Below are positions 9,019 to 17,692 of a DNA stretch of 56,244 bases, in pieces. Source of the DNA: Clostridiales bacterium. GTDB taxonomy: Bacteria > Bacillota > Clostridia > Christensenellales > Aristaeellaceae. The stretch spans positions 1 through 56,244 of the forward strand of contig SFFC01000001.1 in the NCBI GenBank assembly GCA_004556985.1, written 5' to 3'. The notes under the pieces are model-generated. The model saw only the letters and a list, made by a program, of their open reading frames with translations. It made no database searches and was not told the DNA's origin. The stretch's first letter is position 1. Every line of letters begins with the position of its first letter. The position numbers and the translations under genes are program-made.

Positions 9019-10189
9019 GCAGCAGCTCAGCGCCGTCGCGCAGCGCTTCGGCACGCCGGCCTTCGTCTTTGACGAAATCGCGCTGGCAGAGCGGATGCGC
9101 GCCGTGCGTGCGATCGTCGACCCGCGCATCCGCCTCTGCTACTCGATCAAGGCCAATCCCTTTCTGATCCCTGCGATGCGGCCGCTGGTCGACCTGCTTG
9201 AAGTTTGCAGCCCCGGCGAGCTGACGATCTGCGAGGATTTGCACGTCGCGCCGGAGACGATTCTTTTCTCCGGCGTCAACAAGACCGCCGCAGACATCGA
9301 GCATGCCCTTTGCGCGGGCGTCCGCCGCTTCACGGCGGAATCGCTGCTGCATGTGCGCCTGCTCGACGAGGCCGCTCGGGCGCATGGGCTCGTGCTGCCC
9401 GTGATCCTGCGGCTGACGGCAGGCTCCCAGTTCGGCATGGACGAGAGCGATCTGCGCGACGTCATCAAGCGCCGCAGCGAGCTTTCCGGGCTTGACATCG
9501 AGGGCATCCATTTCTTCGCCGGCACGCAGCGCAAAAAGCTCGACGGCCAGCGCAAGGAGCTCGCGATGCTCTCGGCGCTGATGGAGAGCCTGCGCGCGGA
9601 TTACGGCCTTGAAACCCGCCGCCTCGAGTATGGGCCGGGCCTCTATTATCCGTATTTCACGCATGAGGACGACAGCGATACCCTCGCGCCGCTGCGCGAG
9701 CTCGCGCCCGATCTGGCGCGCATCGCGGAGCAGACGGAGCTGACGGTCGAGATGGGTCGCTTCTTCGCCTCCGAGTGCGGCGCCTATCTCACCACGGTCG
9801 TCGATACGAAGGTCAACTGCGGCTACGGCTACGCGATCGTCGACGGCGGCATCCATCACATCAATTACCTCGGCGGGAACATGGGCATGCGCCTGCCGCA
9901 CATCGCGCACATCCCCAGCCCCGATCGCGCGGGCGGTGAGCTGCAAGACTGGGCGCTCTGCGGCAGCCTCTGCACGACGGCGGATGTGCTCGTGCGCAAG
10001 GCGCCGTTTGAAGGGCTGACGCCGGGCGACGTGCTCGCCTTTGAGCGCATCGGCGCGTATTCCGTGACCGAGGGACCCGCGCTCTTTTTGAGCCGGGATA
10101 TGCCCCGCATCGTCCTGCACGGCGAAAGCGGCGACCGCCTCGTGCGCGACACGATTCCCTCCTGCAAGCTCAACCAGGGCAACCTGTGA
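9011..10189 (+). CDS. PLP-dependent fold-type III decarboxylase (DAP/ornithine decarboxylase family)
   Basis: 392 residues with the two-domain alanine racemase/DAP decarboxylase fold. Visible are the PLP lysine block C-Y-S-I-K-A-N-P (about residue 50), C-S-P-G-E-L, G-I-H-F-F-A-G-T-Q where DAP decarboxylase has H-I-G-S-Q, the phosphate-binding E-M-G-R, the catalytic-cysteine block C-G-S-L-C-T-T-A-D and G-A-Y-S-V. The start at 9011 follows AAAGGAGG and overlaps the adenylase gene by eight bases, implying translational coupling. Because it sits between adenylase and carrier, it may decarboxylate the carrier-bound amino acid, as BtrK does in butirosin synthesis; a free amino acid substrate or racemase-like activity are alternatives. 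Confidence 0.85.
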
Positions 10190-10240
10190 GCCGCCCACGC
10201 GGCAAAACAACCAGCAAATCCAGCAAAGGAGATATGACTT

Positions 10241-10471
10241 ATGCGCGACACCATTCTGGACATCCTGAACGACCTCGTCGAGGACGTGGACTTTGACACC
10301 TGCGACACCCTGATCGACGACGGCCTGCTCTCCTCCCTCGACATCATTCAGCTCATCGGCGCGCTGAACGACGAATTCGACATCTCCATCCCCGCGACGG
10401 AGATCATCCCGGATAACTTCAACAGCGTCGACGCGATGGTCGCAATGGTCGAGCGGCTTGCCGACGAATAA
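10241..10471 (+). CDS. Acyl/peptidyl carrier protein (DltC-like)
   Basis: A 76-residue acidic four-helix carrier protein. The segment D-D-G-L-L-S-S-L-D-I-I (about residues 27-37) supplies the serine that receives 4'-phosphopantetheine. Length and charge match DltC and stand-alone carriers. It lies about 50 bases after the PLP enzyme gene, has an AAAGGAG site, and is followed by a terminator, closing the cluster. Expected role: hold the aminoacyl thioester made by the adenylase at 7489 for transfer by the MBOAT protein at 4500. Confidence 0.9.
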   Translation: MRDTILDILNDLVEDVDFDTCDTLIDDGLLSSLDIIQLIGALNDEFDISIPATEIIPDNFNSVDAMVAMVERLADE

Positions 10472-10486
10472 GCCCTAAAGAACAGG

Positions 10487-10536
10487 GCGGCGCGCTCCGA
10501 TCCCGCTTGGGAGAGGAGCACGCCGCTTTGTTTTTT
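10487..10536 (+). terminator. Terminator after the carrier gene
   Basis: Imperfect stem GCGGCGCGCTCC with GGAGCACGCCGC, then TTTGTTTTTT. Confidence 0.85.
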
Positions 10537-10549
10537 CAGTTTCCTGTCT

Positions 10550-11359
10550 CTACAGCTTCACCGGCACAAACCCGCCGTCCTCCAGCACATAGATTTCCGT
10601 AAACCCGCATTCGAGCACGAGCGCCTCCGCCTGCTCAAACGCGCAGGCGATCGCGCCTGCGCTGTGCGCGTCGGCGCTGAGGGTCACGCGTCCGCCCATC
10701 CTGTGCAGCTGCGTGAGCAGCTCGCGCGAGGGATACGGCGTCGTCCTGTATCCGCGGCTAATCGCGCCGGTGTTGACCTCAAAGATCTTCCCCGCGGCGA
10801 CAAGCGCCTCCATCGCCTCCCGGGCGCAGCGGCGGTAGACGGCGCTTTCGGGATGGAAGAAATGGCGCTGCTCGTCAAACTTCGTCAGCAGATCGAAGTG
10901 GCCGACGATATCGGCCTGCGGCTCCCCGGCCACGCGCAGCAGCTGCGCGAAATACAGCGCTGCCGCCGCGTCCGCATCGCCGTCAAAGGCCTCGGCGAGA
11001 AACCGCGCCGTCCGCTCCACGCTCTCGTCGACCGTCGGCAGGCCCGCAACGGGCAGATAATGCGCCGAGCCAATCACATAGTCGTAGGGCGTCAGGTCGA
11101 TTTCCGAGACGACGTCCCATTCGATACCGCAGTACACGCGGATGCGCCCAGCGTATGCCTGCGCCAGCGCGCGGATCTCCTCCCTGTACGCGCTCAGCGC
11201 GTCCACGGGAATCGACCAGCTGCTGTCAAAGGGAATCGGGCTGTGCACACTGATGCCTACGGAGGTCATCCCCGCGGCCATCGCGGCCTCAATCATCTCG
11301 CGCGCCGTGTTCCTTCCGTCGTCCCAGGTCGTGTGCGTGTGCAGATTCTGCCGGATCAC
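10550..11359 (-). CDS. hisJ: Histidinol-phosphatase, PHP family (HisJ/HisK type)
   Basis: Dephosphorylates L-histidinol phosphate to histidinol. The 269-residue protein begins N-L-H-T-H-T-T-W-D-D-G, the metal-binding H-x-H of PHP enzymes; further metal ligands fit G-I-E-W, G-S-A-H-Y, G-H-F-D and L-S-A-D-A-H-S. It is the last gene of the histidine operon and completes the pathway, since hisB here is the short dehydratase-only form. The GTG start at 11357-11359 overlaps the hisIE stop by four bases (GTGA). Confidence 0.92.
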   Translation of the reverse strand: MIRQNLHTHTTWDDGRNTAREMIEAAMAAGMTSVGISVHSPIPFDSSWSIPVDALSAYREEIRALAQAYAGRIRVYCGIEWDVVSEIDLTPYDYVIGSAHYLPVAGLPTVDESVERTARFLAEAFDGDADAAAALYFAQLLRVAGEPQADIVGHFDLLTKFDEQRHFFHPESAVYRRCAREAMEALVAAGKIFEVNTGAISRGYRTTPYPSRELLTQLHRMGGRVTLSADAHSAGAIACAFEQAEALVLECGFTEIYVLEDGGFVPVKL

Positions 11360-12006
11360 TTGACCATCTTCTCCTGCTTGACCTTGCGGTCGATCACATG
11401 GCGCGAGGCCATTTCGGCTTTGATGTCCTCCAGGCTGATGCCCATCTCGAGCATCAGCACCATGACATGGTACATCAGATCGCCGATCTCGTAGATCGTG
11501 TTGGGCTTATCGCCGTCCTTGGCCGCGATGATGACCTCCGTCGTCTCCTCGCCGACCTTCTTGAGCATCTTGTCGATGCCCTTTTCAAAGAGATAGGTCG
11601 TGTAGGAGCCCTCCTTCGGATTCGTCTTGCGGCCCTCGAGCATTTCCATCAGCCCTTCATAGGAGAACGCCGGCGGCTCCTCGCCCTCATAGACCGGATA
11701 CTCGAAGCAGGAATCCGTCCCCAGATGACAGGCCGGGCCGTCCTTACGCACCTCCACGACAAGCGCGTCCCGGTCGCAGTCCGCCGTGATAGAGACGATG
11801 TGCTGATAGTTGCCGCTCGTCTCTCCCTTGAGCCAGAGCGTCTGCCGCGAGCGGGAATAAAAGCAGGTCAGCCCCTTCTCCATCGAGATCGCGAGGCTCT
11901 CCCGGTTCATATAGGCGAGCGTCAGCACGCGCTTTGTCTGCGTATCCACGACGATCGCGGGGATCAGACCCCGCTCGTCAAATCTCAGCGAATCCACATC
12001 GATCAT
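11356..12006 (-). CDS. hisIE: Bifunctional phosphoribosyl-AMP cyclohydrolase / phosphoribosyl-ATP pyrophosphatase
   Basis: Catalyses steps 2 and 3 of histidine synthesis. Residues 1-110 are the HisI domain with the zinc-site region S-R-S-R-Q-T-L-W-L-K-G-E-T-S-G, D-C-D-R-D and C-H-x-G-T-D-S-C-F. Residues from about 120 are the HisE domain with S-Y-T-T-Y-L-F and K-V-G-E-E-T-T-E-V. The start is ATG 12004-12006 behind GAGGAGG, two bases after hisF; the open frame extends further upstream but into hisF and without a better start. 216 residues is normal for the fused form. Confidence 0.96.
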   Translation of the reverse strand: MIDVDSLRFDERGLIPAIVVDTQTKRVLTLAYMNRESLAISMEKGLTCFYSRSRQTLWLKGETSGNYQHIVSITADCDRDALVVEVRKDGPACHLGTDSCFEYPVYEGEEPPAFSYEGLMEMLEGRKTNPKEGSYTTYLFEKGIDKMLKKVGEETTEVIIAAKDGDKPNTIYEIGDLMYHVMVLMLEMGISLEDIKAEMASRHVIDRKVKQEKMVK

Positions 12007-12008
12007 GG

Positions 12009-12770
12009 TCAAATCCTCCTCACATTGATGCCCTCCCGGGCGAGCGCCGCCTTGAGCGCCGGAATCTCCACCTCGCCGAAGTGGAAGATCGAGGCCGCCA
12101 GCCCCGCGTCCACCTTGGGCACGGCGCGAAACAGCTCCACAAAATCCCCGATGCAGCCCGCGCCGCCGGAGGCGATGACCGGCACCTGCGCAAAATCGCA
12201 CACGGCAGCAAGCATCTCCAGGTCAAACCCGCGCTTCACGCCGTCCGTGTCGATCGAGTTGAGCACGATCTCGCCTGCGCCGCTGTCGATGCCGCAGCGG
12301 ATCCACTTAAGCGCGTCCATGCCCGTATCCTCGCGGCCGCCGCGCGCGAAGACATGGTAGCTGCCGTCCACGCGCTTGGCGTCGACCGAGAGCACGACGC
12401 ACTGGCTGCCATAGCGCCGCGCCGCCTCGCCGATGAGCTCCGGATGCGCGATGGCGCCGGAATTGACGCTGACCTTGTCCGCGCCGCAGGCGAGCACGCG
12501 CTCAAAATCCGCGAGCGTGCGGATGCCGCCGCCGACGGTCAGCGGGATAAAGATCTGCGAGGCGACCTCGCGCAGCGCGTCCGTGAACAGCGCGCGCCCC
12601 TCCGCCGAGGCCGTGATGTCGTAAAACACGAGCTCGTCCGCGCCGGAATCGGAGTAGCGCTTCGCCAAATCGACCGGCCGGGCCACGTCCGCAAGCCCCT
12701 CAAAATTGACGCCCTTGACCACCCGTCCGTTTTTGACGTCCAGACACGGGATGATGCGCTTTGTAATCAT
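12009..12770 (-). CDS. hisF: Imidazole glycerol phosphate synthase cyclase subunit
   Basis: A 253-residue TIM barrel that uses ammonia from HisH to make imidazole glycerol phosphate and AICAR. It begins with the nearly invariant K-R-I-I-P-C-L-D-V and contains G-G-G-I-R and the catalytic aspartates in P-C-L-D (near residue 11) and S-I-D-T-D-G. It overlaps hisA by four bases (ATGA) and is two bases from hisIE. Confidence 0.97.
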   Translation of the reverse strand: MITKRIIPCLDVKNGRVVKGVNFEGLADVARPVDLAKRYSDSGADELVFYDITASAEGRALFTDALREVASQIFIPLTVGGGIRTLADFERVLACGADKVSVNSGAIAHPELIGEAARRYGSQCVVLSVDAKRVDGSYHVFARGGREDTGMDALKWIRCGIDSGAGEIVLNSIDTDGVKRGFDLEMLAAVCDFAQVPVIASGGAGCIGDFVELFRAVPKVDAGLAASIFHFGEVEIPALKAALAREGINVRRI

Positions 12771-13480
12771 GTCGCCACCTCGATTGCCCGGCGCAGGTCG
12801 ATTGCGCCCGTGTAGTATGCCTTGCCGATGATCGCGCCCCAGAGGCCCGCCTCCCGCAGCGCGGCCACATCCTCCAGCGAGGAGACGCCGCCCGAGGCGA
12901 TGAAGCGCATCGGATACGCCGACGCCAGCTGCCGGTAGAGCGCGCGATTTGTCCCGCGCATCGCGCCGTCGCGACTGATATCCGTGCAGATGACGGTCTG
13001 CACGCCGGTCTCCTGAAGCCGCCGCATCAGCTCGTCGCAGGTCAGCGCGCTGCGCTGCGTCCAGCCGCGGATGGCGACCATGCCGTCGCGGATGTCCGCG
13101 CTGACGGCGATCCGCTCGCCATGCGATGTGACCATCCGCGCAAGAAAATCGGGATCGGTCACGGCCGCCGTGCCGAGGATCGCACGCGCTGCGCCGGCAT
13201 CGAGCATGCGCTCAACAGCCTCGTCGCTTCGGATACCGCCGCCGACCTCGACGCGCAGAGCGGTCTCCCGCGCGATCCTTCTGATGACGCCGATGTTCGG
13301 CGTGCCGCCGTTTTTTGCGCCCTCAAGGTCGACGAGGTGAATGCTCGACGCGCCGCAGGCCTCAAAGTCCTTCGCCACGGAGAGCGGATCGTCCGAATAG
13401 ACCGTCATCTGCGCATAGTCGCCCTGAAAGAGCCGAACAGCCTTGCCGCCGACCAGATCGATTGCCGGAAGAATCTCCAT
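12767..13480 (-). CDS. hisA: ProFAR isomerase (HisA)
   Basis: TIM-barrel isomerase opening the ring of ProFAR to PRFAR. 237 residues, beginning M-E-I-L-P-A-I-D-L-V-G-G-K-A-V-R-L with the catalytic aspartate, and with V-G-G-G-I-R and D-I-S-R-D-G. Start at ATG 13478-13480 behind GGGGGTGA; the upstream ATG in frame would add a poorly conserved 14-residue extension reaching into hisH. Four bases separate it from hisH. Confidence 0.97.
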   Translation of the reverse strand: MEILPAIDLVGGKAVRLFQGDYAQMTVYSDDPLSVAKDFEACGASSIHLVDLEGAKNGGTPNIGVIRRIARETALRVEVGGGIRSDEAVERMLDAGAARAILGTAAVTDPDFLARMVTSHGERIAVSADIRDGMVAIRGWTQRSALTCDELMRRLQETGVQTVICTDISRDGAMRGTNRALYRQLASAYPMRFIASGGVSSLEDVAALREAGLWGAIIGKAYYTGAIDLRRAIEVAT

Positions 13481-13484
13481 CGTC

Positions 13485-14102
13485 TCACCCCCCGATGGCG
13501 CAGAACGCCCGCAGAATGTCAAGCCCCACCGCGCCGCTCTTCTCCGGATGGAACTGGCAGCCGATTACATTGCCGCGCGCGACGGCCGCCGTCAGCGGCG
13601 CGCCGTATTCCGCCGTCGCGATGACGCTCTCGTCGCACCGGGTCGCGCAGAAGCTGTGCACAAAGTAGACGCAATCCCCCTCGCGCACGCCGGCAAGCAG
13701 CGGGTGGGCGGGCTTTTTGATCTGAAGCGCGTTCCAGCCGATGTGCGGCACCTTGAGCCCCGGGCCGATGAGCGGCGTCATGTCGACGATGTCGCCCGGG
13801 ATGAGCCCCAGGCCCGCGTGCTCGCCAAATTCAAAGCTGCGCTCAAAGAGCATCTGCATGCCCAGACAAATGCCCATCAGCGGCTTGCCCCTGCCGGCCT
13901 GCTCGCAGACGAGCGCATCCAGCCCCGTGCGCGAAAGCTTTTCACGCGCATCGCCGAACGCGCCGACGCCCGGCAGAATCAGCCTTTCGGCCCGCCGAAT
14001 CGTCTCCGAATCAGCCGTGACAACCGCGTCCTCACCGATCATGCGCAGCGAGCTTTGCAGCGAAAACAGGTTGCCCACACCGTAATCGATGATCGCAATC
14101 AT
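13485..14102 (-). CDS. hisH: Imidazole glycerol phosphate synthase glutaminase subunit
   Basis: Class I glutamine amidotransferase that supplies ammonia to HisF. Begins I-A-I-I-D-Y-G-V-G-N-L; nucleophile cysteine in G-I-C-L-G-M-Q-M-L-F-E; catalytic histidine and glutamate in Q-F-H-P-E-K-S-G. 205 residues, normal length. Its ATG overlaps the hisB stop by four bases. Confidence 0.97.
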   Translation of the reverse strand: MIAIIDYGVGNLFSLQSSLRMIGEDAVVTADSETIRRAERLILPGVGAFGDAREKLSRTGLDALVCEQAGRGKPLMGICLGMQMLFERSFEFGEHAGLGLIPGDIVDMTPLIGPGLKVPHIGWNALQIKKPAHPLLAGVREGDCVYFVHSFCATRCDESVIATAEYGAPLTAAVARGNVIGCQFHPEKSGAVGLDILRAFCAIGG

Positions 14103-14689
14103 ACGAGCACTCCTTTGGTCGAAGGGATGGCATCACCCAGCCGCGCATCCACGGCGACGGCCTGCGCCAGCGCGCGCCCGAACGCCTTGAACATCGCCTC
14201 GACAATGTGATGGCTGTTCTCCCCGTCGAGCTGACGGATGTGTAGCGTCGCACTCGCGCGGCGCACAAACGCGAGGAAAAACTCCTGCACGAGCTCCGTG
14301 TCAAACGTGCCGATCTTCTGCGCGGGGATGTTTGCCGCAAAGCGCAAGCAGCTCCGCCCGGAGAGATCGACCGCAGCGAGCACGAGCGCCTCGTCCATCG
14401 GCAGCAACATGCTGCCGTAGCGCGTGATGCCGCGCTTCTCGCCCAGCGCCGCAGCAAAGGCGTCGCCCAGCGCGATGCCCACATCCTCGACGCTGTGATG
14501 GTCGTCGACGAAGGTGTCCCCCTTGCAGACGACGGTCAGGTCAAACCGGCCGTGCGCGGCGAAGAGCGTGAGCATGTGGTCAAGGAAGCCGACGCCGGTG
14601 TGGACGTCGCTTTTGCCCGTTCCGTCGAGCTCAAGGGTCAGAGCAATATCGGTTTCGGCGGTTCTGCGCCGGATTTCTGCGTTTCGCAT
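14099..14689 (-). CDS. hisB: Imidazoleglycerol-phosphate dehydratase
   Basis: Removes water from imidazole glycerol phosphate. The 196-residue mono-functional form carries the manganese-binding repeats D-D-H-H-S-V-E-D-V and S-H-H-I-V-E-A, plus G-V-G-F-L-D-H-M. Start at ATG 14687-14689 behind CAGGAGA. The longer upstream frame reads into hisC and is not used. There is no phosphatase domain; hisJ supplies that step. Confidence 0.97.
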   Translation of the reverse strand: MRNAEIRRRTAETDIALTLELDGTGKSDVHTGVGFLDHMLTLFAAHGRFDLTVVCKGDTFVDDHHSVEDVGIALGDAFAAALGEKRGITRYGSMLLPMDEALVLAAVDLSGRSCLRFAANIPAQKIGTFDTELVQEFFLAFVRRASATLHIRQLDGENSHHIVEAMFKAFGRALAQAVAVDARLGDAIPSTKGVLV

Positions 14690-14711
14690 GATGATGTCTC
14701 CTGTCTGTCGT

Positions 14712-15767
14712 TCAGCCAAGGATCTCGCGCACGGCGCGCAGCAGCGCCTCCATCTCTTCAAGCGAGCCGATGGTGATGCGCAGGTATTCTTCAATTCTCG
14801 GCGCGTCCCACCGGCGCACGAGGATGCCCCGCTCCCGCAGCGCCGCGGCCAGATGCGCGCCCGGCATCTGCGGGCAGCGCGCAAAGACAAAATTGCCCAG
14901 CGACTCAATGACCTCAAAGCCCAGCGCGCGCAGGCCGTCCGTCGCAAAGCGGCGCGAGGCCATGATCCGGGCGCAGTTGTCCATGAAATACCCGTTCTCC
15001 GCGCAGGCCGCAACGCCCGCCGCCTGCGTCATGCGGTTGACGCTGTACAAATTGACGGCGTTGCGCACGGTATCAAGCTCCTCGATCAGCTTCGCCTGGG
15101 CGAACGCATAGCCAAGGCGTGCGCCCGCCATCGAGCGGGATTTGGAGAACGTGCGCACAATCAGCAGATTGTCGTGCTGCGCGATCAGCGGCAGGCAGCT
15201 CTCCGCGCCGAAATCGACATAGGCCTCGTCGATGAGCACGACGCTGTCGGGGTTGCCCGCGCAGATGGGCGCGATGTCCCCCGGTGAAAGCGCCAAGCCC
15301 GTCGGCGCGTTTGGATTGGCGAGCACGATCATCTTTCCCAGCCCGACATAGCGTCCGGGATCGACGGAAAAGTCCGCCTCCAGCGGAATGCGCTCGATCG
15401 GGATGCCCAGCGCCGCGGCAAAGAGATCGTAATAAGCGTAGGTGATGTCCGGCATGACGATCGGGTGGCACGCGTCGGCAAAGGCCATGAAGGCCAAATA
15501 CAGCAGCTCGTCCGACCCGTTGCCGCAGATGACGTTTTCCGGCGCGACGCCGTAGAGCCCGGCAAGCGCCCGGCGCAGCGCCGCGCAGTCGGGATCGTTG
15601 TAATAGCCCAGATTCGCGGCCTCCCGCGCAATGGCCTGCTGCACGGCGGGCGGCGGCGGATACGGCGATTCATTCGTGTTCAGGCGGATCAGGCGTCCAT
15701 CCTCCGCGTGCTCGCCGGGCACATAGGCGGGCAGCCCCCGGTGCGCCTCCATCAAAAAACGGCTCAC
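14712..15767 (-). CDS. hisC: Histidinol-phosphate aminotransferase
   Basis: PLP-dependent fold type I aminotransferase that converts imidazole acetol phosphate to histidinol phosphate. Visible are R-L-N-T-N-E-S-P-Y, G-N-G-S-D-E-L-L, N-P-N-A-P-T-G, D-E-A-Y-V-D-F and the PLP lysine in T-F-S-K-S-R-S-M-A-G-A-R-L-G-Y. The start is taken as GTG 15765-15767, overlapping the hisD stop by four bases with AAGGGG just upstream; ATG 15750-15752, five codons later, is the alternative. 351 residues is normal. Confidence 0.96.
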   Translation of the reverse strand: MSRFLMEAHRGLPAYVPGEHAEDGRLIRLNTNESPYPPPPAVQQAIAREAANLGYYNDPDCAALRRALAGLYGVAPENVICGNGSDELLYLAFMAFADACHPIVMPDITYAYYDLFAAALGIPIERIPLEADFSVDPGRYVGLGKMIVLANPNAPTGLALSPGDIAPICAGNPDSVVLIDEAYVDFGAESCLPLIAQHDNLLIVRTFSKSRSMAGARLGYAFAQAKLIEELDTVRNAVNLYSVNRMTQAAGVAACAENGYFMDNCARIMASRRFATDGLRALGFEVIESLGNFVFARCPQMPGAHLAAALRERGILVRRWDAPRIEEYLRITIGSLEEMEALLRAVREILG

Positions 15768-17041
15768 GGCATCCCCTTCGTTCTCACCAGCGCCGCGCGT
15801 GCGTGCGCCTCCAGTCCCTCCGCGCGGGCAAAGACGGCGATTTCGTCCGCCACCCTGCCCAGCGCTTCCTTCGTGTAATAGGTGTACTGCGTCTTCTTGA
15901 TGAAATCGTCGACGCCCAACGGGCTTGAGAACCTCGCCGTGCCGCTGGTAGGCAGCGTGTGGTTCGGCCCGGCGAGGTAATCGCCCAGCGACTCCGGGCA
16001 CCAGCGGCCCATGAAGACGCTGCCAGCGTTTTTGACCTCCGGCAGGTAGGCCTCCGGATCGTCAACGCACAGCTCCAGGTGCTCCGGCGCGAGCGCGTTC
16101 GCCGCGCGGATCGCCTCATGCAGGTCGTCCGTCACGAGGATCTTGCCGGCGTTTTCAATCGACGCGCGCGCAATCGCCTCGCGCGGCAGCAGCGAAAGCT
16201 GGCGCTCGACCTCCGCGCTCACGGCCTGCGCCAGCGCCATGCTGTCCGTGACGAGCACGGCGGCGGCCAGGCGGTCATGCTCGGCCTGGCTGAGCAGATC
16301 GGCCGCCACCCAGGCGGGGTTGCTCTTCCCGTCGGCGACGACGAGGATCTCGCTGGGACCGGCGATCATGTCGATCGCGACGCGCCCGAAGACCTGCCGC
16401 TTCGCCTCGGCGACATAGGCGTTGCCCGGCCCGACAATCTTGTCGACCCGAGGAACGGTCTGCGTGCCGTAGGCCAGCGCGGCGACCGCCTGCGCGCCGC
16501 CCGCGCGGAAGACGCGCGTGACGCCCGCCAGCTTTGCCGCCGCGAGGATCGGCGCGGCGATGGCGCCGTCCCGCCCCGGCGGGGAGACCATCACGATCTC
16601 GCTGCATCCGGCGAGCTTCGCGGGAATCGCGTTCATGAACACCGTCGAGGGGTAGCTCGCCGTGCCGCCCGGGATGTAGAGGCCGACCTTCTCAATCGGC
16701 GTGATCTTCTGCCCCATATAGACGCCGTTCGCGCCGCGCAGGCAGAAGCCCTCGCGCAGCTGCGCGCTGTGAAACGCGCGAATGTTCGCGGCCGCCGTCT
16801 CCATCGCCCCGCGCAGCGCGGGGTCAAGCGAGGCCAGCGCCGCGTCAAGCTCCTGCGCCGTCACCTCCAGAGCCGTGAGCTTCGCGCCGTCAAAACGCTC
16901 CGCGTAGTCAAGCAGCGCCGCGTCTCCGCGCGAGGCGACATCCTCAATGATCGCCCTGACCCGCTCGTCGACGTCCGCAGGCTGCTGCGCGCGCATGAGC
17001 AGCTCCGAGGGATCGACCTGCGCATAATTGAGTATCCTCAT
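15764..17041 (-). CDS. hisD: Histidinol dehydrogenase
   Basis: Zinc- and NAD-dependent enzyme that performs the last two oxidations to L-histidine. 425 residues, the usual size, with G-P-G-N-A-Y-V-A-E-A-K, D-M-I-A-G-P-S-E-I-L-V, S-Q-A-E-H-D, A-P-E-H-L-E-L and a C-terminal G-P-N-H-T-L-P-T-S-G-T-A-R-F segment. Separated from hisG by 18 bases and overlapped by hisC. Confidence 0.97.
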   Translation of the reverse strand: MRILNYAQVDPSELLMRAQQPADVDERVRAIIEDVASRGDAALLDYAERFDGAKLTALEVTAQELDAALASLDPALRGAMETAAANIRAFHSAQLREGFCLRGANGVYMGQKITPIEKVGLYIPGGTASYPSTVFMNAIPAKLAGCSEIVMVSPPGRDGAIAAPILAAAKLAGVTRVFRAGGAQAVAALAYGTQTVPRVDKIVGPGNAYVAEAKRQVFGRVAIDMIAGPSEILVVADGKSNPAWVAADLLSQAEHDRLAAAVLVTDSMALAQAVSAEVERQLSLLPREAIARASIENAGKILVTDDLHEAIRAANALAPEHLELCVDDPEAYLPEVKNAGSVFMGRWCPESLGDYLAGPNHTLPTSGTARFSSPLGVDDFIKKTQYTYYTKEALGRVADEIAVFARAEGLEAHARAALVRTKGMP

Positions 17042-17059
17042 GTTCTTCTCTCCCCTGTC

Positions 17060-17692
17060 TCACCTGGCCGCGAGGCTCGTCTGCGTGCGCTCTGCGAGCG
17101 TTCGAATCTCCTCGCGCTTGAATTTGAAGGAAGCCTTGTTCGCGATCAGCCGCGCGCTGATGGGCACGATCTCCTCGAGCACGGCGAGGCCATTTTCCCG
17201 CAGCGTCGCGCCGGTCTCCACGATGTCGACGATCACGTCCGACAGCCCGACGACCGGCGCCAGCTCGATGGAGCCATTCAGGTGGATCAGCTCGATTTCC
17301 CGGCTCCTCGCGCTGAAATGCCGCGCCGCAATGCGCGGGAACTTGGTCGCCACGCGCAGCGTATGCGCATGGTCATCGGCAAAATCCTTCGGCCCGGCGA
17401 CGCACATCCGACAGCGGCCCATGCTCAGGTCGAGCAACTCGTAGACGTCCGGCGCGTATTCGAGCAGGATGTCCTTGCCCGCGATGCCGATATCCGCCGC
17501 GCCGCGCTCGACGTAGATCGCGACGTCCGCGGGCTTGACGAGGAAATAGCGCACGCCCGCCTCCTCGTTCACAAACGTGAGCTGGCGGCTGTCCTCCCTG
17601 AGCGCCGGGCAGGCGTAGCCCGCGCGCTCGAGCACGCCGTAGGCCTTGTCGCCCAGCCGCCCCTTGGGCAGTGCGATGTTCATCATTTTCAT
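17060..17692 (-). CDS. hisG: ATP phosphoribosyltransferase, short form catalytic subunit
   Basis: Commits ATP and PRPP to histidine synthesis. At 210 residues it has only the catalytic part (I-A-L-P-K-G-R-L, G-I-A-G-K-D, E-T-G-A-T-L) and lacks the C-terminal ACT-like regulatory domain, so it must work with HisZ, which is directly upstream. Its ATG 17690-17692 overlaps the hisZ stop (ATGA). Confidence 0.96.
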   Translation of the reverse strand: MKMMNIALPKGRLGDKAYGVLERAGYACPALREDSRQLTFVNEEAGVRYFLVKPADVAIYVERGAADIGIAGKDILLEYAPDVYELLDLSMGRCRMCVAGPKDFADDHAHTLRVATKFPRIAARHFSARSREIELIHLNGSIELAPVVGLSDVIVDIVETGATLRENGLAVLEEIVPISARLIANKASFKFKREEIRTLAERTQTSLAAR